This document shows positions 9,044 through 17,885 of a DNA stretch of 64,000 bases, piece after piece; positions within the stretch are counted from its first letter, which is position 1; every line of letters begins with the position of its first letter. Position numbers and translations under genes: made by a program. The DNA comes from Hyunsoonleella aquatilis (GTDB lineage: Bacteria > Bacteroidota > Bacteroidia > Flavobacteriales > Flavobacteriaceae). A model generated the notes under the pieces. That model ran no database searches. It saw only the letters and a list, made by a program, of their open reading frames with translations, and had not been told where the DNA came from. The stretch spans positions 1,109,560-1,173,559 of the forward strand of contig NZ_JACNMF010000001.1 in NCBI RefSeq assembly GCF_014270105.1. Direction: 5' to 3'.

Positions 9044-9835
9044 ATGAAGCGATTTATTTGGTTTAACCTACTAATTTTTGGCGTGTTATTCTCCTCATGT
9101 ATCACCAATAAAGATGTGGTGTATTTACAGGATAAAGGTACGGTTGTGGATGATACATCCCAAATTCAGGCTCTAGTTAAACCTTACCGGGTGCAAGTGG
9201 CGGATATTCTTAGCATTAGTGTGAAGGCTTTGGATAACGAATTGACTGCTATTTTTAATCCGGTGGAAAGTGGCAATCAAGGTTCTAGTCAAGGTGGTTT
9301 GTATTTCAATGGGTTTACTGTAGATGTGCACGGTAATATTGAGTTTCCCATTTTAGGGGAAATCAATGTATTAGGTTACACCGTTGAGGAAATTGAAGAT
9401 AAGGTTGAAGAAGAACTGCTCAACAACTACTTTAAGGAGACTGCAGAAATATTTGTGACGGTAAAGTTATCCGGTTTACGATATACTGTAACAGGTGAAT
9501 CAGGAGGTACTGGGGTTTATACTTTGTTTCAGGACAGGGTCAATATCATAGAGGCTTTGGCAAACGCGGGAGATATAAAAGCTACAGGAGATAGGACCGA
9601 TGTGTTAGTTATAAGACAATATCCAGATGGGCAAAAAATCCATCATATTGATCTTACGGATATTGCCGCAATGAAATCACCCTATTACTACGTCCAACCC
9701 AATGATATTATTTTGGTAAAGCCTTTAAAACGTAAGGCAATAGGCGCTGGCCAAACCGCCACACAAACATTGCAGACCGTAGTTTCGGTGTTTTCAGTGC
9801 TGGTTTCTACTTATTTCTTAGTTCAAAACCTATAG
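9044..9835 (+). CDS. Wza-like polysaccharide export lipoprotein (OPX family)
   Basis: Outer-membrane/periplasmic component through which capsule or exopolysaccharide leaves the cell. The 263-residue protein has a lipoprotein signal with lipobox LFSSC (lipidated Cys19), a polysaccharide export domain (about 45-150, with PYRVQVADILSI and HGNIEFPILGEINV) and an SLBB domain (about 150-230, with YTVTGESGGTGVY and VQPNDIILVKP). A C-terminal hydrophobic segment (about 240-263) resembles the membrane-spanning helix of OPX proteins. It is followed three bases later by its usual partner, a Wzc-like kinase, and opens the polysaccharide locus. Confidence 0.94.
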   Translation: MKRFIWFNLLIFGVLFSSCITNKDVVYLQDKGTVVDDTSQIQALVKPYRVQVADILSISVKALDNELTAIFNPVESGNQGSSQGGLYFNGFTVDVHGNIEFPILGEINVLGYTVEEIEDKVEEELLNNYFKETAEIFVTVKLSGLRYTVTGESGGTGVYTLFQDRVNIIEALANAGDIKATGDRTDVLVIRQYPDGQKIHHIDLTDIAAMKSPYYYVQPNDIILVKPLKRKAIGAGQTATQTLQTVVSVFSVLVSTYFLVQNL

Positions 9836-9838
9836 ACT

Positions 9839-12310
9839 ATGAGCGACGAATTTGATGTATTAGAACCTTCCTCTTCCTCAACATCAACTTTTGATATTAA
9901 GAAGTTTTTGTTTAGGGCGTTAAGCTATTGGAAGTTGTTCCTTTTATTGCTTATAATAGGAGTCTTTCTAGTTTATCAAAAAAACATTCGGGAGGAGTTT
10001 TCATTTCGCTTGGGTACAAAAATTTCTGTTGAGGACGATAGTAACCCTTTGTTTACATCAAACGCCAGTTTAACTTTTAATTGGGGCGGGGTCACCTCCA
10101 AGGTACAGACCATGATTGTAACCTTAAAGTCCAGGTCGCACCACGAAAAGGTGGTAGAGCGTTTGGAATTTTACAAAAGCTATTTGCAGGACGGTAGGTT
10201 TCGAAAAAAGGATATTTATAAAGCAGCACCTTTCAGGTTCAACCACCAATACGATTTTCCACAGTTATTGAATATTCCTATAAAAATTACTTTTATAGAC
10301 TCCACCAAATATGATTTGGAGATGGATTTTCAATCGAATATGGTGGCCGCTCAAAACTATTTTGACAAGAGCGTGCACCAGGTTTCTGTGCCAATAGGGC
10401 TTTTTAAGTCGCAGTATAAGATTAATGATTCCATTGATCTGCCATTCTTAAAAGGGGATTTAATTAAAGTGGATCACAGAAAGATAGTTCCTGGTTCCAC
10501 GTTTTATATTCAATTTAGAAACTTTAATGGGATAGTGGCCAGTTATAGGGCTAGGACTGATGTGGCCAACACTAGAAATTCGCCAATTTTGGATATTTCG
10601 CTTATTGATAAGAATACCCAAAAAATAGTAGATTATTTAAACACAGTGGTGGAGGTGTTGAGCGAAGACCAACTCAATAGGAAAAACCAATATGCAACCA
10701 ATGCCATTGCCTTTATCGATAAACAATTGTCACGGGTTAAGGGCGAGCTTACTGAAAATGCCTCAGAACTTAACGATTATAGAAGAAGGAAGAAAATATA
10801 CGGAATGAGTAGCGAAAGCGAAATGCTAAATGAAAAATTCACTTCGTTAGACAACCAGAAAACAGCTATTAATAGGCAATTAAGCTATTATGACAATCTG
10901 AAAAACTATTTATTGACCAGTAACGCGTTTACGGAAATACCGGCACCATCAATAGCTGGTATAGATGACCGTAATATTTTGAGCAATATTTCAAAAATTA
11001 ACGAACTTTCTGTTCAAAAATCAAAATTACAGTATTCCGTCAGGGACAATGCCACAATATTTGACGATTTAAATAGGGAAATTGAGGGGCTGAAAAAGGT
11101 GCTTTTGGAGAATATTAGTTCTGTTACCAATATTTTGAACAAAGAATTGGAAGATACCAAGTCTCAATTATACTCCGTTGAAGCCAAATTTATAAAACTA
11201 CCTGAGGAACAGCAGGAGCTATTGGCCATTCAAAGGCAATATTCTTTGAGCCAACAAACCTACAATGTTTTTTTAGCCAAACGAGGAGAGGCCGAAATTA
11301 TTAAAGCTTCAAACGTGTCGGATATCGTAATTGTGGACTCTGCCAAGAACACAGGTGCCCAGGTATTGGGCAGAAATTTAGGGATTAGATATATTTTTGT
11401 TCTATTTGGCGCCCTATTGATTCCTTTGTTATTGGCATTTCTTGTGACTGTTTTCGATACAAAAATCCACAATCCTCAGGACTTGGAAGGGCTATCTTCC
11501 ATTCCTGTTTTGGGAGTAGTCGGGAAAAATACCTTAGATAATAATCTGGCCGTACAAAGACAGCCAAAATCGTCGTTATCTGAGGCCTTTAGAGCCGTCA
11601 GATCCAGCCTTCAATATGTTTACAAAAGGCAAAAGACTGAGGGCGCTAAAACAGTAATGGTAACATCCTCCGTAAGTGGTGAAGGCAAAACATTTTGTTC
11701 CATTAATATAGCAACGGTATTCGCTATGGGAGGCAAGAAAACCTTATTGCTTGGTCTGGATTTAAGGAAGCCAAAAATATTCGGTGATTTTGATATTAAA
11801 AATGACATTGGTGTGGTCAACTATCTTATCGGGCAAAAAGAATGGAAGGATACGGTTCAAAAAACAATGGTCAAAAATTTGGATGTTATTACATCTGGAC
11901 CCATCCCACCGAACCCTTCGGAGCTTTTAATGAATGATAGAATGAGCGATTTGATAGAGGATTTAAAAGGGCATTACGATTTTATTGTTTTGGACACGCC
12001 ACCTGTGGGATTGGTAGCGGATGCCATTGAACTGACTGAATATGCGGATGCCTCTATTTATGTAGTAAGACAGGATTATACAAAGAAAGGTATGATAAGC
12101 CTTATCAACTCAAAATACGAAAAAGGAGAAATCAAGAATCTAAGTTTTGTTTACAACGGCTATGACCAAAAGGCCAAATACGGTTATGGCTATGGTTATG
12201 GCTATGGTTACGGCTATGGCTACGGAAGCTATGCCAATGGTTACCATACCGATAAAGCAGAGGGCAAAGGTGTTTTTGTGAAGTTTAAACGCTTGTTAAA
12301 GTTTAAATGA
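9839..12310 (+). CDS. Wzc-like polysaccharide co-polymerase with BY-kinase domain
   Basis: Inner-membrane regulator of polymer length and export. The 823-residue protein has a first membrane helix (about 32-48), a periplasmic Wzz region with long coiled coils (about 270-460), a second helix (about 517-540, FVLFGALLIPLLLAF) and a cytoplasmic tyrosine autokinase domain. The kinase has Walker A SVSGEGKT (about 609-617), Walker A' LLGLDLRKP and Walker B DFIVLDTPP. The tail carries eight consecutive Tyr-Gly pairs (about 780-796), the expected autophosphorylation cluster but unusually regular. It overlaps the cysQ start by an ATGA. Confidence 0.94.
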   Translation: MSDEFDVLEPSSSSTSTFDIKKFLFRALSYWKLFLLLLIIGVFLVYQKNIREEFSFRLGTKISVEDDSNPLFTSNASLTFNWGGVTSKVQTMIVTLKSRSHHEKVVERLEFYKSYLQDGRFRKKDIYKAAPFRFNHQYDFPQLLNIPIKITFIDSTKYDLEMDFQSNMVAAQNYFDKSVHQVSVPIGLFKSQYKINDSIDLPFLKGDLIKVDHRKIVPGSTFYIQFRNFNGIVASYRARTDVANTRNSPILDISLIDKNTQKIVDYLNTVVEVLSEDQLNRKNQYATNAIAFIDKQLSRVKGELTENASELNDYRRRKKIYGMSSESEMLNEKFTSLDNQKTAINRQLSYYDNLKNYLLTSNAFTEIPAPSIAGIDDRNILSNISKINELSVQKSKLQYSVRDNATIFDDLNREIEGLKKVLLENISSVTNILNKELEDTKSQLYSVEAKFIKLPEEQQELLAIQRQYSLSQQTYNVFLAKRGEAEIIKASNVSDIVIVDSAKNTGAQVLGRNLGIRYIFVLFGALLIPLLLAFLVTVFDTKIHNPQDLEGLSSIPVLGVVGKNTLDNNLAVQRQPKSSLSEAFRAVRSSLQYVYKRQKTEGAKTVMVTSSVSGEGKTFCSINIATVFAMGGKKTLLLGLDLRKPKIFGDFDIKNDIGVVNYLIGQKEWKDTVQKTMVKNLDVITSGPIPPNPSELLMNDRMSDLIEDLKGHYDFIVLDTPPVGLVADAIELTEYADASIYVVRQDYTKKGMISLINSKYEKGEIKNLSFVYNGYDQKAKYGYGYGYGYGYGYGYGSYANGYHTDKAEGKGVFVKFKRLLKFK
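12178..12231 (+). repeat. In-frame hexanucleotide repeat encoding the Tyr-Gly tail of Wzc
   Basis: The coding sequence alternates tatggc, tatggt, tacggc and similar hexamers, giving eight Tyr-Gly pairs. Because the unit is six bases, slippage would add or remove Tyr-Gly pairs without shifting the frame, so tyrosine number could vary between strains. Confidence 0.85.
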
Positions 12311-13101
12311 TAATGAAAGAGAAGCTTGCCTCTGCTATAAAGGCCGCATTAATAGCTGGCAAAGATATCATGGATGTGTATAAAACCGATTTTGATGTTT
12401 TTGTGAAGTCTGATAATTCGCCTCTTACACTTGCAGATCAAAAGGCAAACACTTCCATCAATGCAATTTTAAAGCCCACAGACATTCCCGTAATCAGCGA
12501 AGAAAATAAGCAAGAACCCTTTAAAGTTAGGCAAAAATGGGATACTTGTTGGATGGTTGATCCGTTGGATGGCACCAAAGAATTTCTAAAACAAAATGGA
12601 GAGTTCACGGTTAATATTGCTCTTATTGAGCATAGTAAGCCTGTAATGGGAGTTATCTATGTTCCCGTTTCAAAGACTTTGTATTATGCCGTGGTTTCTG
12701 AAAGAAAAGCTTTTAAATGTGATTTGCAATCGCATAAGTTGACAGAAAGTGTATTTGAAACCCGAACGGAAATTTATCCAGTGCAAACTAATACTGGGAT
12801 TCTTAAAATAGTAGGTAGCCGTTCCCATCAAAATGAAACTACTTTAAACTACATAGCAACTTTACAGTCCGAAGGCCATAAAACGGAGTTGGTGTCCAAA
12901 GGCAGTTCATTAAAGTTTTGCATGGTAGCTGAGGGTTTGGCTGCTATTTACCCAAGATTTGCACCAACAATGGAATGGGATACCGCTGCCGGACATGCTA
13001 TCTGTAAAGCGGTTGGCGTAAGTGTAAATCAAATAGATGGGCAAGAGGAGATTCGTTACAATAAAGCCGATTTGTTAAACCCATATTTTATCGTGCAATA
13101 A
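12307..13101 (+). CDS. cysQ: 3'(2'),5'-bisphosphate nucleotidase CysQ
   Basis: Hydrolyses 3'-phosphoadenosine 5'-phosphate (PAP), the by-product of sulfotransferases, to AMP. The 264-residue protein is an inositol monophosphatase-fold enzyme: the metal site PVISEENK is followed by the signature WMVDPLDGTKEF (about 81-92) and the C-terminal MEWDTAAGHAI motif. Length matches CysQ. An ATG at 12313 is an alternative start; I chose 12307 because it overlaps the Wzc stop as ATGA. Its place next to cysC and upstream of a sulfotransferase gene suggests that it removes inhibitory PAP made during glycan sulfation. Confidence 0.93.
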   Translation: MIMKEKLASAIKAALIAGKDIMDVYKTDFDVFVKSDNSPLTLADQKANTSINAILKPTDIPVISEENKQEPFKVRQKWDTCWMVDPLDGTKEFLKQNGEFTVNIALIEHSKPVMGVIYVPVSKTLYYAVVSERKAFKCDLQSHKLTESVFETRTEIYPVQTNTGILKIVGSRSHQNETTLNYIATLQSEGHKTELVSKGSSLKFCMVAEGLAAIYPRFAPTMEWDTAAGHAICKAVGVSVNQIDGQEEIRYNKADLLNPYFIVQ

Positions 13102-13106
13102 GCCGA

Positions 13107-13691
13107 ATGGAACACATAAAAAAACAAAACTACACCATTAGTCGAGAGGATAGGACTAAAATTAAAAACCATAGGCCATGCCTTATTTGGTTAACAGGTT
13201 TATCCAGTTCGGGAAAATCGACAATAGCCAATTTATTGGAAAAAGAGCTGTATGCCCAAGGTATGCATACCTATGCTTTGGATGGCGATAATCTAAGGCG
13301 GGGACTAAATAAGGATTTAAAGTTTACCAAGGAAGATCGTTTTGAAAATATAAGGCGTACGGCCGAAGTTGCCAAACTGTTTGTAGATGCTGGGATAGTG
13401 GTTATAGCTGCTTTTATTACGCCTTACAACAAAATACGCCGTGAGATTAAGAGCATTGTAGGAAGTGATGATTATATAGAGGTTTTTGTTGATACCCCTC
13501 TTGAAGTATGCGAGCAAAGAGATGTGAAGGGGTTGTATAAAAAAGCTAGAGCTGATGAAATAAAAAACTTCACCGGTATCAGTGCTCCCTTTGAAAACCC
13601 GGATTCGCCAGATATTGTAATTGAAACGGTAAAAGAAAGTCCAAAACAGGCCGTTGATAAAATTTTAAAGGCTATGCAAAGCAAGTTGTAA
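13107..13691 (+). CDS. cysC: Adenylylsulfate kinase CysC
   Basis: Phosphorylates adenosine 5'-phosphosulfate to PAPS, the sulfate donor. The 194-residue protein has the P-loop WLTGLSSSGKSTIA (about 28-41), the APS-binding YALDGDNLRRGLNKDL block, FVDAGIVVIAAFITPY and FVDTPLEVCEQRDVKGLY, all diagnostic of APS kinase. It follows cysQ by five bases. ATP sulfurylase (CysD/CysN), which supplies APS, is not in the window and must be encoded elsewhere. The position inside a glycan locus argues for a role in sulfation rather than only in sulfur assimilation. Confidence 0.95.
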   Translation: MEHIKKQNYTISREDRTKIKNHRPCLIWLTGLSSSGKSTIANLLEKELYAQGMHTYALDGDNLRRGLNKDLKFTKEDRFENIRRTAEVAKLFVDAGIVVIAAFITPYNKIRREIKSIVGSDDYIEVFVDTPLEVCEQRDVKGLYKKARADEIKNFTGISAPFENPDSPDIVIETVKESPKQAVDKILKAMQSKL

Positions 13692-13711
13692 TAGCTCAGT
13701 ATATTTGAGGA

Positions 13712-14557
13712 ATGCAGATGGAAACCAAGATTTACCAAAAAGAGAATAACCTAAAAATTGGACGCCTTTTAAAAGACAGCGTTAAAGATTTTTTTGGATC
13801 CCACTTTTTGGCCAAGCAATTGGCGTCCCGCGATATTAAGTCGCAGTACAGGCAGTCGTATTTAGGTATCGTTTGGGCATTTATAACGCCAGTGACATCC
13901 GCATTGGTATGGATTTTTCTCAATGCCTCTGGGACTGTAAAATTATCCGATACAGGTGTGCCATACCCTATTTATGTTTTCTCCGGAACTCTAATTTGGT
14001 CCATTATAAAGGATGCTATCAGCTTGCCCACTAGTAATACCAATGCTGCCAGAAGTATACTTACAAAGATAAATTTTCCAAAGGAGGCCCTGATACTTTC
14101 GGGCGTCTATAAATTATGCTTTAACAGCGCTATAAAAATATTGCTTTTACTGGTGTTGATGCTTGTTTTCGGAATGCAGTTTCAATGGTCGTTGTTGCTT
14201 TTTCCGCTAGCTTTGGTAGTAGCTGTTCTTTTTGGCATCACACTGGGGCTATTTATTACGCCAATAGGATTGATATATACAGATGTGGCAAAATTTGTAA
14301 ATCTTGGTTTGGGGTTATTAATGTACATTACACCAGTAGTTTATGCCATTCCAAAAACAGGTATAATGAAAACCATAATGGAGGTTAATCCGTTTACCCC
14401 ATTAATATTGACCGCGAGAAGTTTGGCTTTAGGAACGCCTTTAGAGTTTTTAAGCTATTTTATTTGGATTTTGGCAATCAGCACACCATTGTTTTTTCTC
14501 GGGCTGTTGTTTTATAGAATTTCCATTCCCATCATTGTTGAACGTTTAAGTGCATAG
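13712..14557 (+). CDS. ABC-2 polysaccharide exporter permease (Wzm-like)
   Basis: Membrane half of an ABC exporter that moves undecaprenyl-linked polysaccharide across the inner membrane. The 281-residue protein has about six hydrophobic segments and the Wzm-type N-terminal amphipathic region SRDIKSQYRQSYLGIVWAFITP. The next gene, two bases on, is its ATPase partner. Hydrophobic length and the MEVNPFTPLILTAR motif before the last helices are typical. It starts 20 bases after cysC. A second in-frame ATG at 13718 is possible. Confidence 0.92.
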   Translation: MQMETKIYQKENNLKIGRLLKDSVKDFFGSHFLAKQLASRDIKSQYRQSYLGIVWAFITPVTSALVWIFLNASGTVKLSDTGVPYPIYVFSGTLIWSIIKDAISLPTSNTNAARSILTKINFPKEALILSGVYKLCFNSAIKILLLLVLMLVFGMQFQWSLLLFPLALVVAVLFGITLGLFITPIGLIYTDVAKFVNLGLGLLMYITPVVYAIPKTGIMKTIMEVNPFTPLILTARSLALGTPLEFLSYFIWILAISTPLFFLGLLFYRISIPIIVERLSA

Positions 14558-14559
14558 TT

Positions 14560-15771
14560 ATGAAGGACAATGAGGTTTTGGTAAAGGTAGAAGGGCTTTC
14601 TAAAAAGTTCTGCAAGGATTTAAAAACAAGTTTGTGGTACGGCATTAAGGATTTAATGTCCAACATCAAAGGCAATAAAGGCGAAAGAGTACTTAGAGAT
14701 AAGGAGTTCTGGGCCGTAAAGGACATTAGTTTTGAGTTGAGAAGAGGAGAGTGCTTGGGTTTGATAGGGCATAATGGCGCAGGAAAATCTACCCTGCTAA
14801 AAATATTGAACGGATTGATTAATCCTGATGCTGGAAAGGTCACCATAAAAGGAAGGGTAGGTGCTCTAATTGAGCTTGGCGCCGGCTTTAACCCAATTTT
14901 AAGTGGCAGGGAGAATATCTACAATAATGGTGCGGTATTGGGCTTTACCAAAAAGGAAATAGACGATAAGGTTGAAAATATAATCGATTTTGCCGAGATA
15001 CGGGAGTTTATCGATATGCCCGTGCAAAATTATAGTAGTGGCATGAAGGTACGCTTAGGCTTTGCCGTAGCTGCACAAATGGAACCGGATGTGCTGATTA
15101 TTGATGAGGTTTTAGCTGTTGGTGATTTAGGCTTCGTCTTGAAATGTTACAAAGCAATTGATAAAATATTACCAAATACTGCAATTATATTTGTATCCCA
15201 CAGTATGCCTATGATTTCTAGGATTTGTAGTCAAATTATATTGATGGAGAGAGGAAGGCCTGATTTTCAAGGTGATAATGTAAGCCAGGCAATTGATTTG
15301 TACTACAATAAGTTCTCTGTAAATAGTACCGATACGGTATTTACCGATAATTCTTTGGAATTGATCAATGTTGAATTATTGGATTACGATAGTTTAGAAA
15401 ATGATATTCCTCAAATTAATTGGAACAATGACTTTAAATTGCATTTTAAGTTTAGATGCCTGAAAAAAGTAGCATTGCCTCAATTTTCAATATTTATTTT
15501 TGATAAAGAACAAAGGCCGGTGGCTATGTTTGAAAGAAACAATGATAATGCGACAATTAGTATCGATAGTGATGTTCTCAGTTTTCAGTTAATTCATGAA
15601 AATATGCAGTTGTCAAAAGGACTTTATTCAGTTAGTATGTCGATTATTTCACAAAAGGAAAAGGAGCCAATGTTGAGACTTAACAATTTATTGACGTTTC
15701 AGGTCATTCATGAAGACGAAGTTTGGGCTGCGTTTTTACTTAAATCAAAGTATAAGGAAATTTCAAATTAA
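14560..15771 (+). CDS. ABC polysaccharide exporter ATPase with C-terminal domain (Wzt-like)
   Basis: ATPase subunit of the Wzm/Wzt exporter. Residues 1-260 are the ATPase: Walker A GHNGAGKST (about 68-76), the Wzt-type IELGAGFNPILSGRENI, signature YSSGMKVRLGFA (about 157) and Walker B VLIIDEVLAVGD. Residues about 265-403 form an extra beta-rich domain (ELINVELLDYD to FQVIHEDEV), which in Wzt proteins binds the finished, capped glycan. The 403-residue length implies that export is gated by recognition of a modified chain end rather than by the ATPase alone. Confidence 0.92.
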   Translation: MKDNEVLVKVEGLSKKFCKDLKTSLWYGIKDLMSNIKGNKGERVLRDKEFWAVKDISFELRRGECLGLIGHNGAGKSTLLKILNGLINPDAGKVTIKGRVGALIELGAGFNPILSGRENIYNNGAVLGFTKKEIDDKVENIIDFAEIREFIDMPVQNYSSGMKVRLGFAVAAQMEPDVLIIDEVLAVGDLGFVLKCYKAIDKILPNTAIIFVSHSMPMISRICSQIILMERGRPDFQGDNVSQAIDLYYNKFSVNSTDTVFTDNSLELINVELLDYDSLENDIPQINWNNDFKLHFKFRCLKKVALPQFSIFIFDKEQRPVAMFERNNDNATISIDSDVLSFQLIHENMQLSKGLYSVSMSIISQKEKEPMLRLNNLLTFQVIHEDEVWAAFLLKSKYKEISN

Positions 15772-15780
15772 TTATTGCTT

Positions 15781-17049
15781 ATGAAATCAATGGTAATAGG
15801 ACTTGGACCCGAATATAATTATGATGTTGAGAACCATAGCGTTTGGGGGGATGACAATACCAAATATGCTAGTAATCACGGTGCAAGTTTGATATCAAGA
15901 ACTTTAATGCGCTTTTTTGATGCGGATTATATCGATGATTTCACAGAAGTAGAGACCTATAAAAAAACGTATGATTTATGTATTATAGCATTTGCTACAC
16001 ACGTTACTGATTGGAGGGATGTATCAGTTTATACTAATTTCGTCAAGAAATTAGGAATCAAAACCATTGCATTTTCTCTCGGAATTCAAGATTATGCGTC
16101 AGCCTCATTTATCATTAATTCTGTTCATTCTTCATTAAAAGAATTATTGGTGTATGTTATAAAATCTTCAGGATATATTGGCGTTAGGGGGCCACACACA
16201 GCTTCGGTTTTAATAAAATCGGGATTTAAACCAGAGGAGATAGTTAGAATAGGCTGCCCCACATTATTTAGCCCGTTAAGGCGCGATTTAAGAATTATTA
16301 AAAAAGAAAAGTTTAGTAAGCCTTTAATCGTGTATCATCGCACCATGGCAGGTCTCAACAAATTATTAATTGGAGGCGCCGATTTATTGGGACAAGATTT
16401 TTTGGACGAAGTGGTTTTTGACGCACTGGTGCCTCCAGAGCAAATCGTAAAGAAAACTGAATTAGAACACTACAAAAATCTGGAAAACGGAATATTTGCA
16501 CTTGATAAAATAAAAGAGCGAGGTATATTTTTAAAAACATTTAACGAATGGTTTGATGAGATAAAAAAGTATGATTTTGTATTGGGGGCAAGGCTTCATG
16601 GCTGTATAGCGGCACTTATTCAGGGGATTCCTGCAGTTATGATTGCAAGGGATATCCGTGTACAGGAAATAGCTGAGTTTTACAAAATCCCATATATAAA
16701 GTATGAGGAGGTTGGCAATATGACTATTGAAGACATATATAATATGGTCGATTTTACAGAATTTAATAAATTGTATAAACACAGGTTTGATAATTTTATC
16801 AAACTAATGCACGATTTGAAGGTGAATAAACAACTTTCTTTCCAAACTAAATGTCCAGAAAGCTATTGGTATAACGAAACGGATTTAAACGCTAATACAG
16901 CTATCCTCTTTAAAGAATTGAATCAACTATCAATAAAAGTTTCAAGGCTTGAAAGCATTGCGGCTCAAAACGAGAAAAAGGTAAACAAAGTTATAAAGGC
17001 ATTTCATAAATTACCAGGGGTTAAATTGGTTAAGGAGATTTTAAAGTAG
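15781..17049 (+). CDS. Polysaccharide pyruvyl transferase family protein (first copy)
   Basis: Proteins of this family (PF04230-type) add ketal-linked pyruvate to sugars from phosphoenolpyruvate, although some members do other transfers. The 422-residue protein has the family blocks SGYIGVRGPHTASVLIKSG, VRIGCPTLF and DFVLGARLHGCIAALIQGIP (the last around residues 265-285), where the Arg-Leu-His-Gly motif is the conserved site. The last 50 residues are predicted coiled coil. A TTG six bases upstream is in frame; the ATG at 15781 is preferred. It follows the exporter genes and precedes an FkbM methyltransferase. The acceptor sugar is unknown. Confidence 0.85.
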   Translation: MKSMVIGLGPEYNYDVENHSVWGDDNTKYASNHGASLISRTLMRFFDADYIDDFTEVETYKKTYDLCIIAFATHVTDWRDVSVYTNFVKKLGIKTIAFSLGIQDYASASFIINSVHSSLKELLVYVIKSSGYIGVRGPHTASVLIKSGFKPEEIVRIGCPTLFSPLRRDLRIIKKEKFSKPLIVYHRTMAGLNKLLIGGADLLGQDFLDEVVFDALVPPEQIVKKTELEHYKNLENGIFALDKIKERGIFLKTFNEWFDEIKKYDFVLGARLHGCIAALIQGIPAVMIARDIRVQEIAEFYKIPYIKYEEVGNMTIEDIYNMVDFTEFNKLYKHRFDNFIKLMHDLKVNKQLSFQTKCPESYWYNETDLNANTAILFKELNQLSIKVSRLESIAAQNEKKVNKVIKAFHKLPGVKLVKEILK

Positions 17050-17096
17050 CAATTAAGATTAATCAATGAAGTAGGGTCTAGAGATACTGAATAGCA

Positions 17097-17885
17097 ATGA
17101 AAAAAAAAATAAAGAAAAAGATAAAAAGCATTCTGGAAAAATTCGATTATAAAATTGTTTCTAAACTACATTATAACAAGTTAGTGCAGTCCGCCCAGCA
17201 ATATGAATCAGCCGATTATGCTAAAGACAGCTTGCTTAAGAGTCTTTTTACAATTTTTAAAGACCAAGGTTATACGCCTGATACCATTTATGATGTTGGA
17301 GCAAATAAGGGTACATGGACTTTTGAGTGCTTAAAGTTTTTTCCCGACGCCATGTATTACTTATTTGAACCTCAAAAAAATCTTGAAGAAGATATTAAAA
17401 CCCTTTTTAAAGGGCATAACAGTGTCCAATTATTCTCTATCGGTTTGGGGCAAACTGATAGCAAAATGAATTTTACAATTCATGATAGGGATGATAGTTG
17501 TTCTTTTTCTTTTTCCAAAGAGGAAGCTTCAGCTAGAGGGTTTGAACAAATTGAATTGCCTATTTTTAGATTGGACTCCTTTGTGAAAGATAATGATTTG
17601 AAGCCACCTAATATTATAAAGATTGACGCTGAAGGGTTGGATTTACAGGTTTTGGAAGGGGCTTCGGGTGTTCTTGAAACCGTAGAAGTAATAATGATGG
17701 AAGTGGCAGTAGTAAATAATAGACTGGAAAACTCCGCTTTGAAAGTATTAAACAGAATGGAATTGATTGGATTTAAACTATTTGATATAACAGATTTAAA
17801 TAGACCTTTTCCTAATCAAGTCCTGTGGTTGTGCGAATTCGTTTTTATAAAAAAGGGAGGTGCACTAGACAAGAGCTATAGATGA
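17097..17885 (+). CDS. FkbM family methyltransferase
   Basis: A 262-residue SAM-dependent O-methyltransferase. The N-terminal 20 residues are lysine-rich. Motif I is TIYDVGANKGTWTFECLKFF (about 61-80), followed by YLFEPQKN, LDSFVKDNDL and IIKIDAEGLDLQVLEGA, all typical of FkbM-like enzymes that methylate glycan hydroxyls. It is preceded by a 47-base gap and ends in an ATGA overlap with the DegT aminotransferase gene, indicating translational coupling. The acceptor is not identifiable. Confidence 0.9.
   Translation: MKKKIKKKIKSILEKFDYKIVSKLHYNKLVQSAQQYESADYAKDSLLKSLFTIFKDQGYTPDTIYDVGANKGTWTFECLKFFPDAMYYLFEPQKNLEEDIKTLFKGHNSVQLFSIGLGQTDSKMNFTIHDRDDSCSFSFSKEEASARGFEQIELPIFRLDSFVKDNDLKPPNIIKIDAEGLDLQVLEGASGVLETVEVIMMEVAVVNNRLENSALKVLNRMELIGFKLFDITDLNRPFPNQVLWLCEFVFIKKGGALDKSYR

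Noticed and set aside
13700-13707. TATATTTG just before the Wzm-like gene as a promoter
   Set aside because: It is only five bases from the ATG and has no -33 TTG at a suitable distance; it probably arises by chance between coupled genes.
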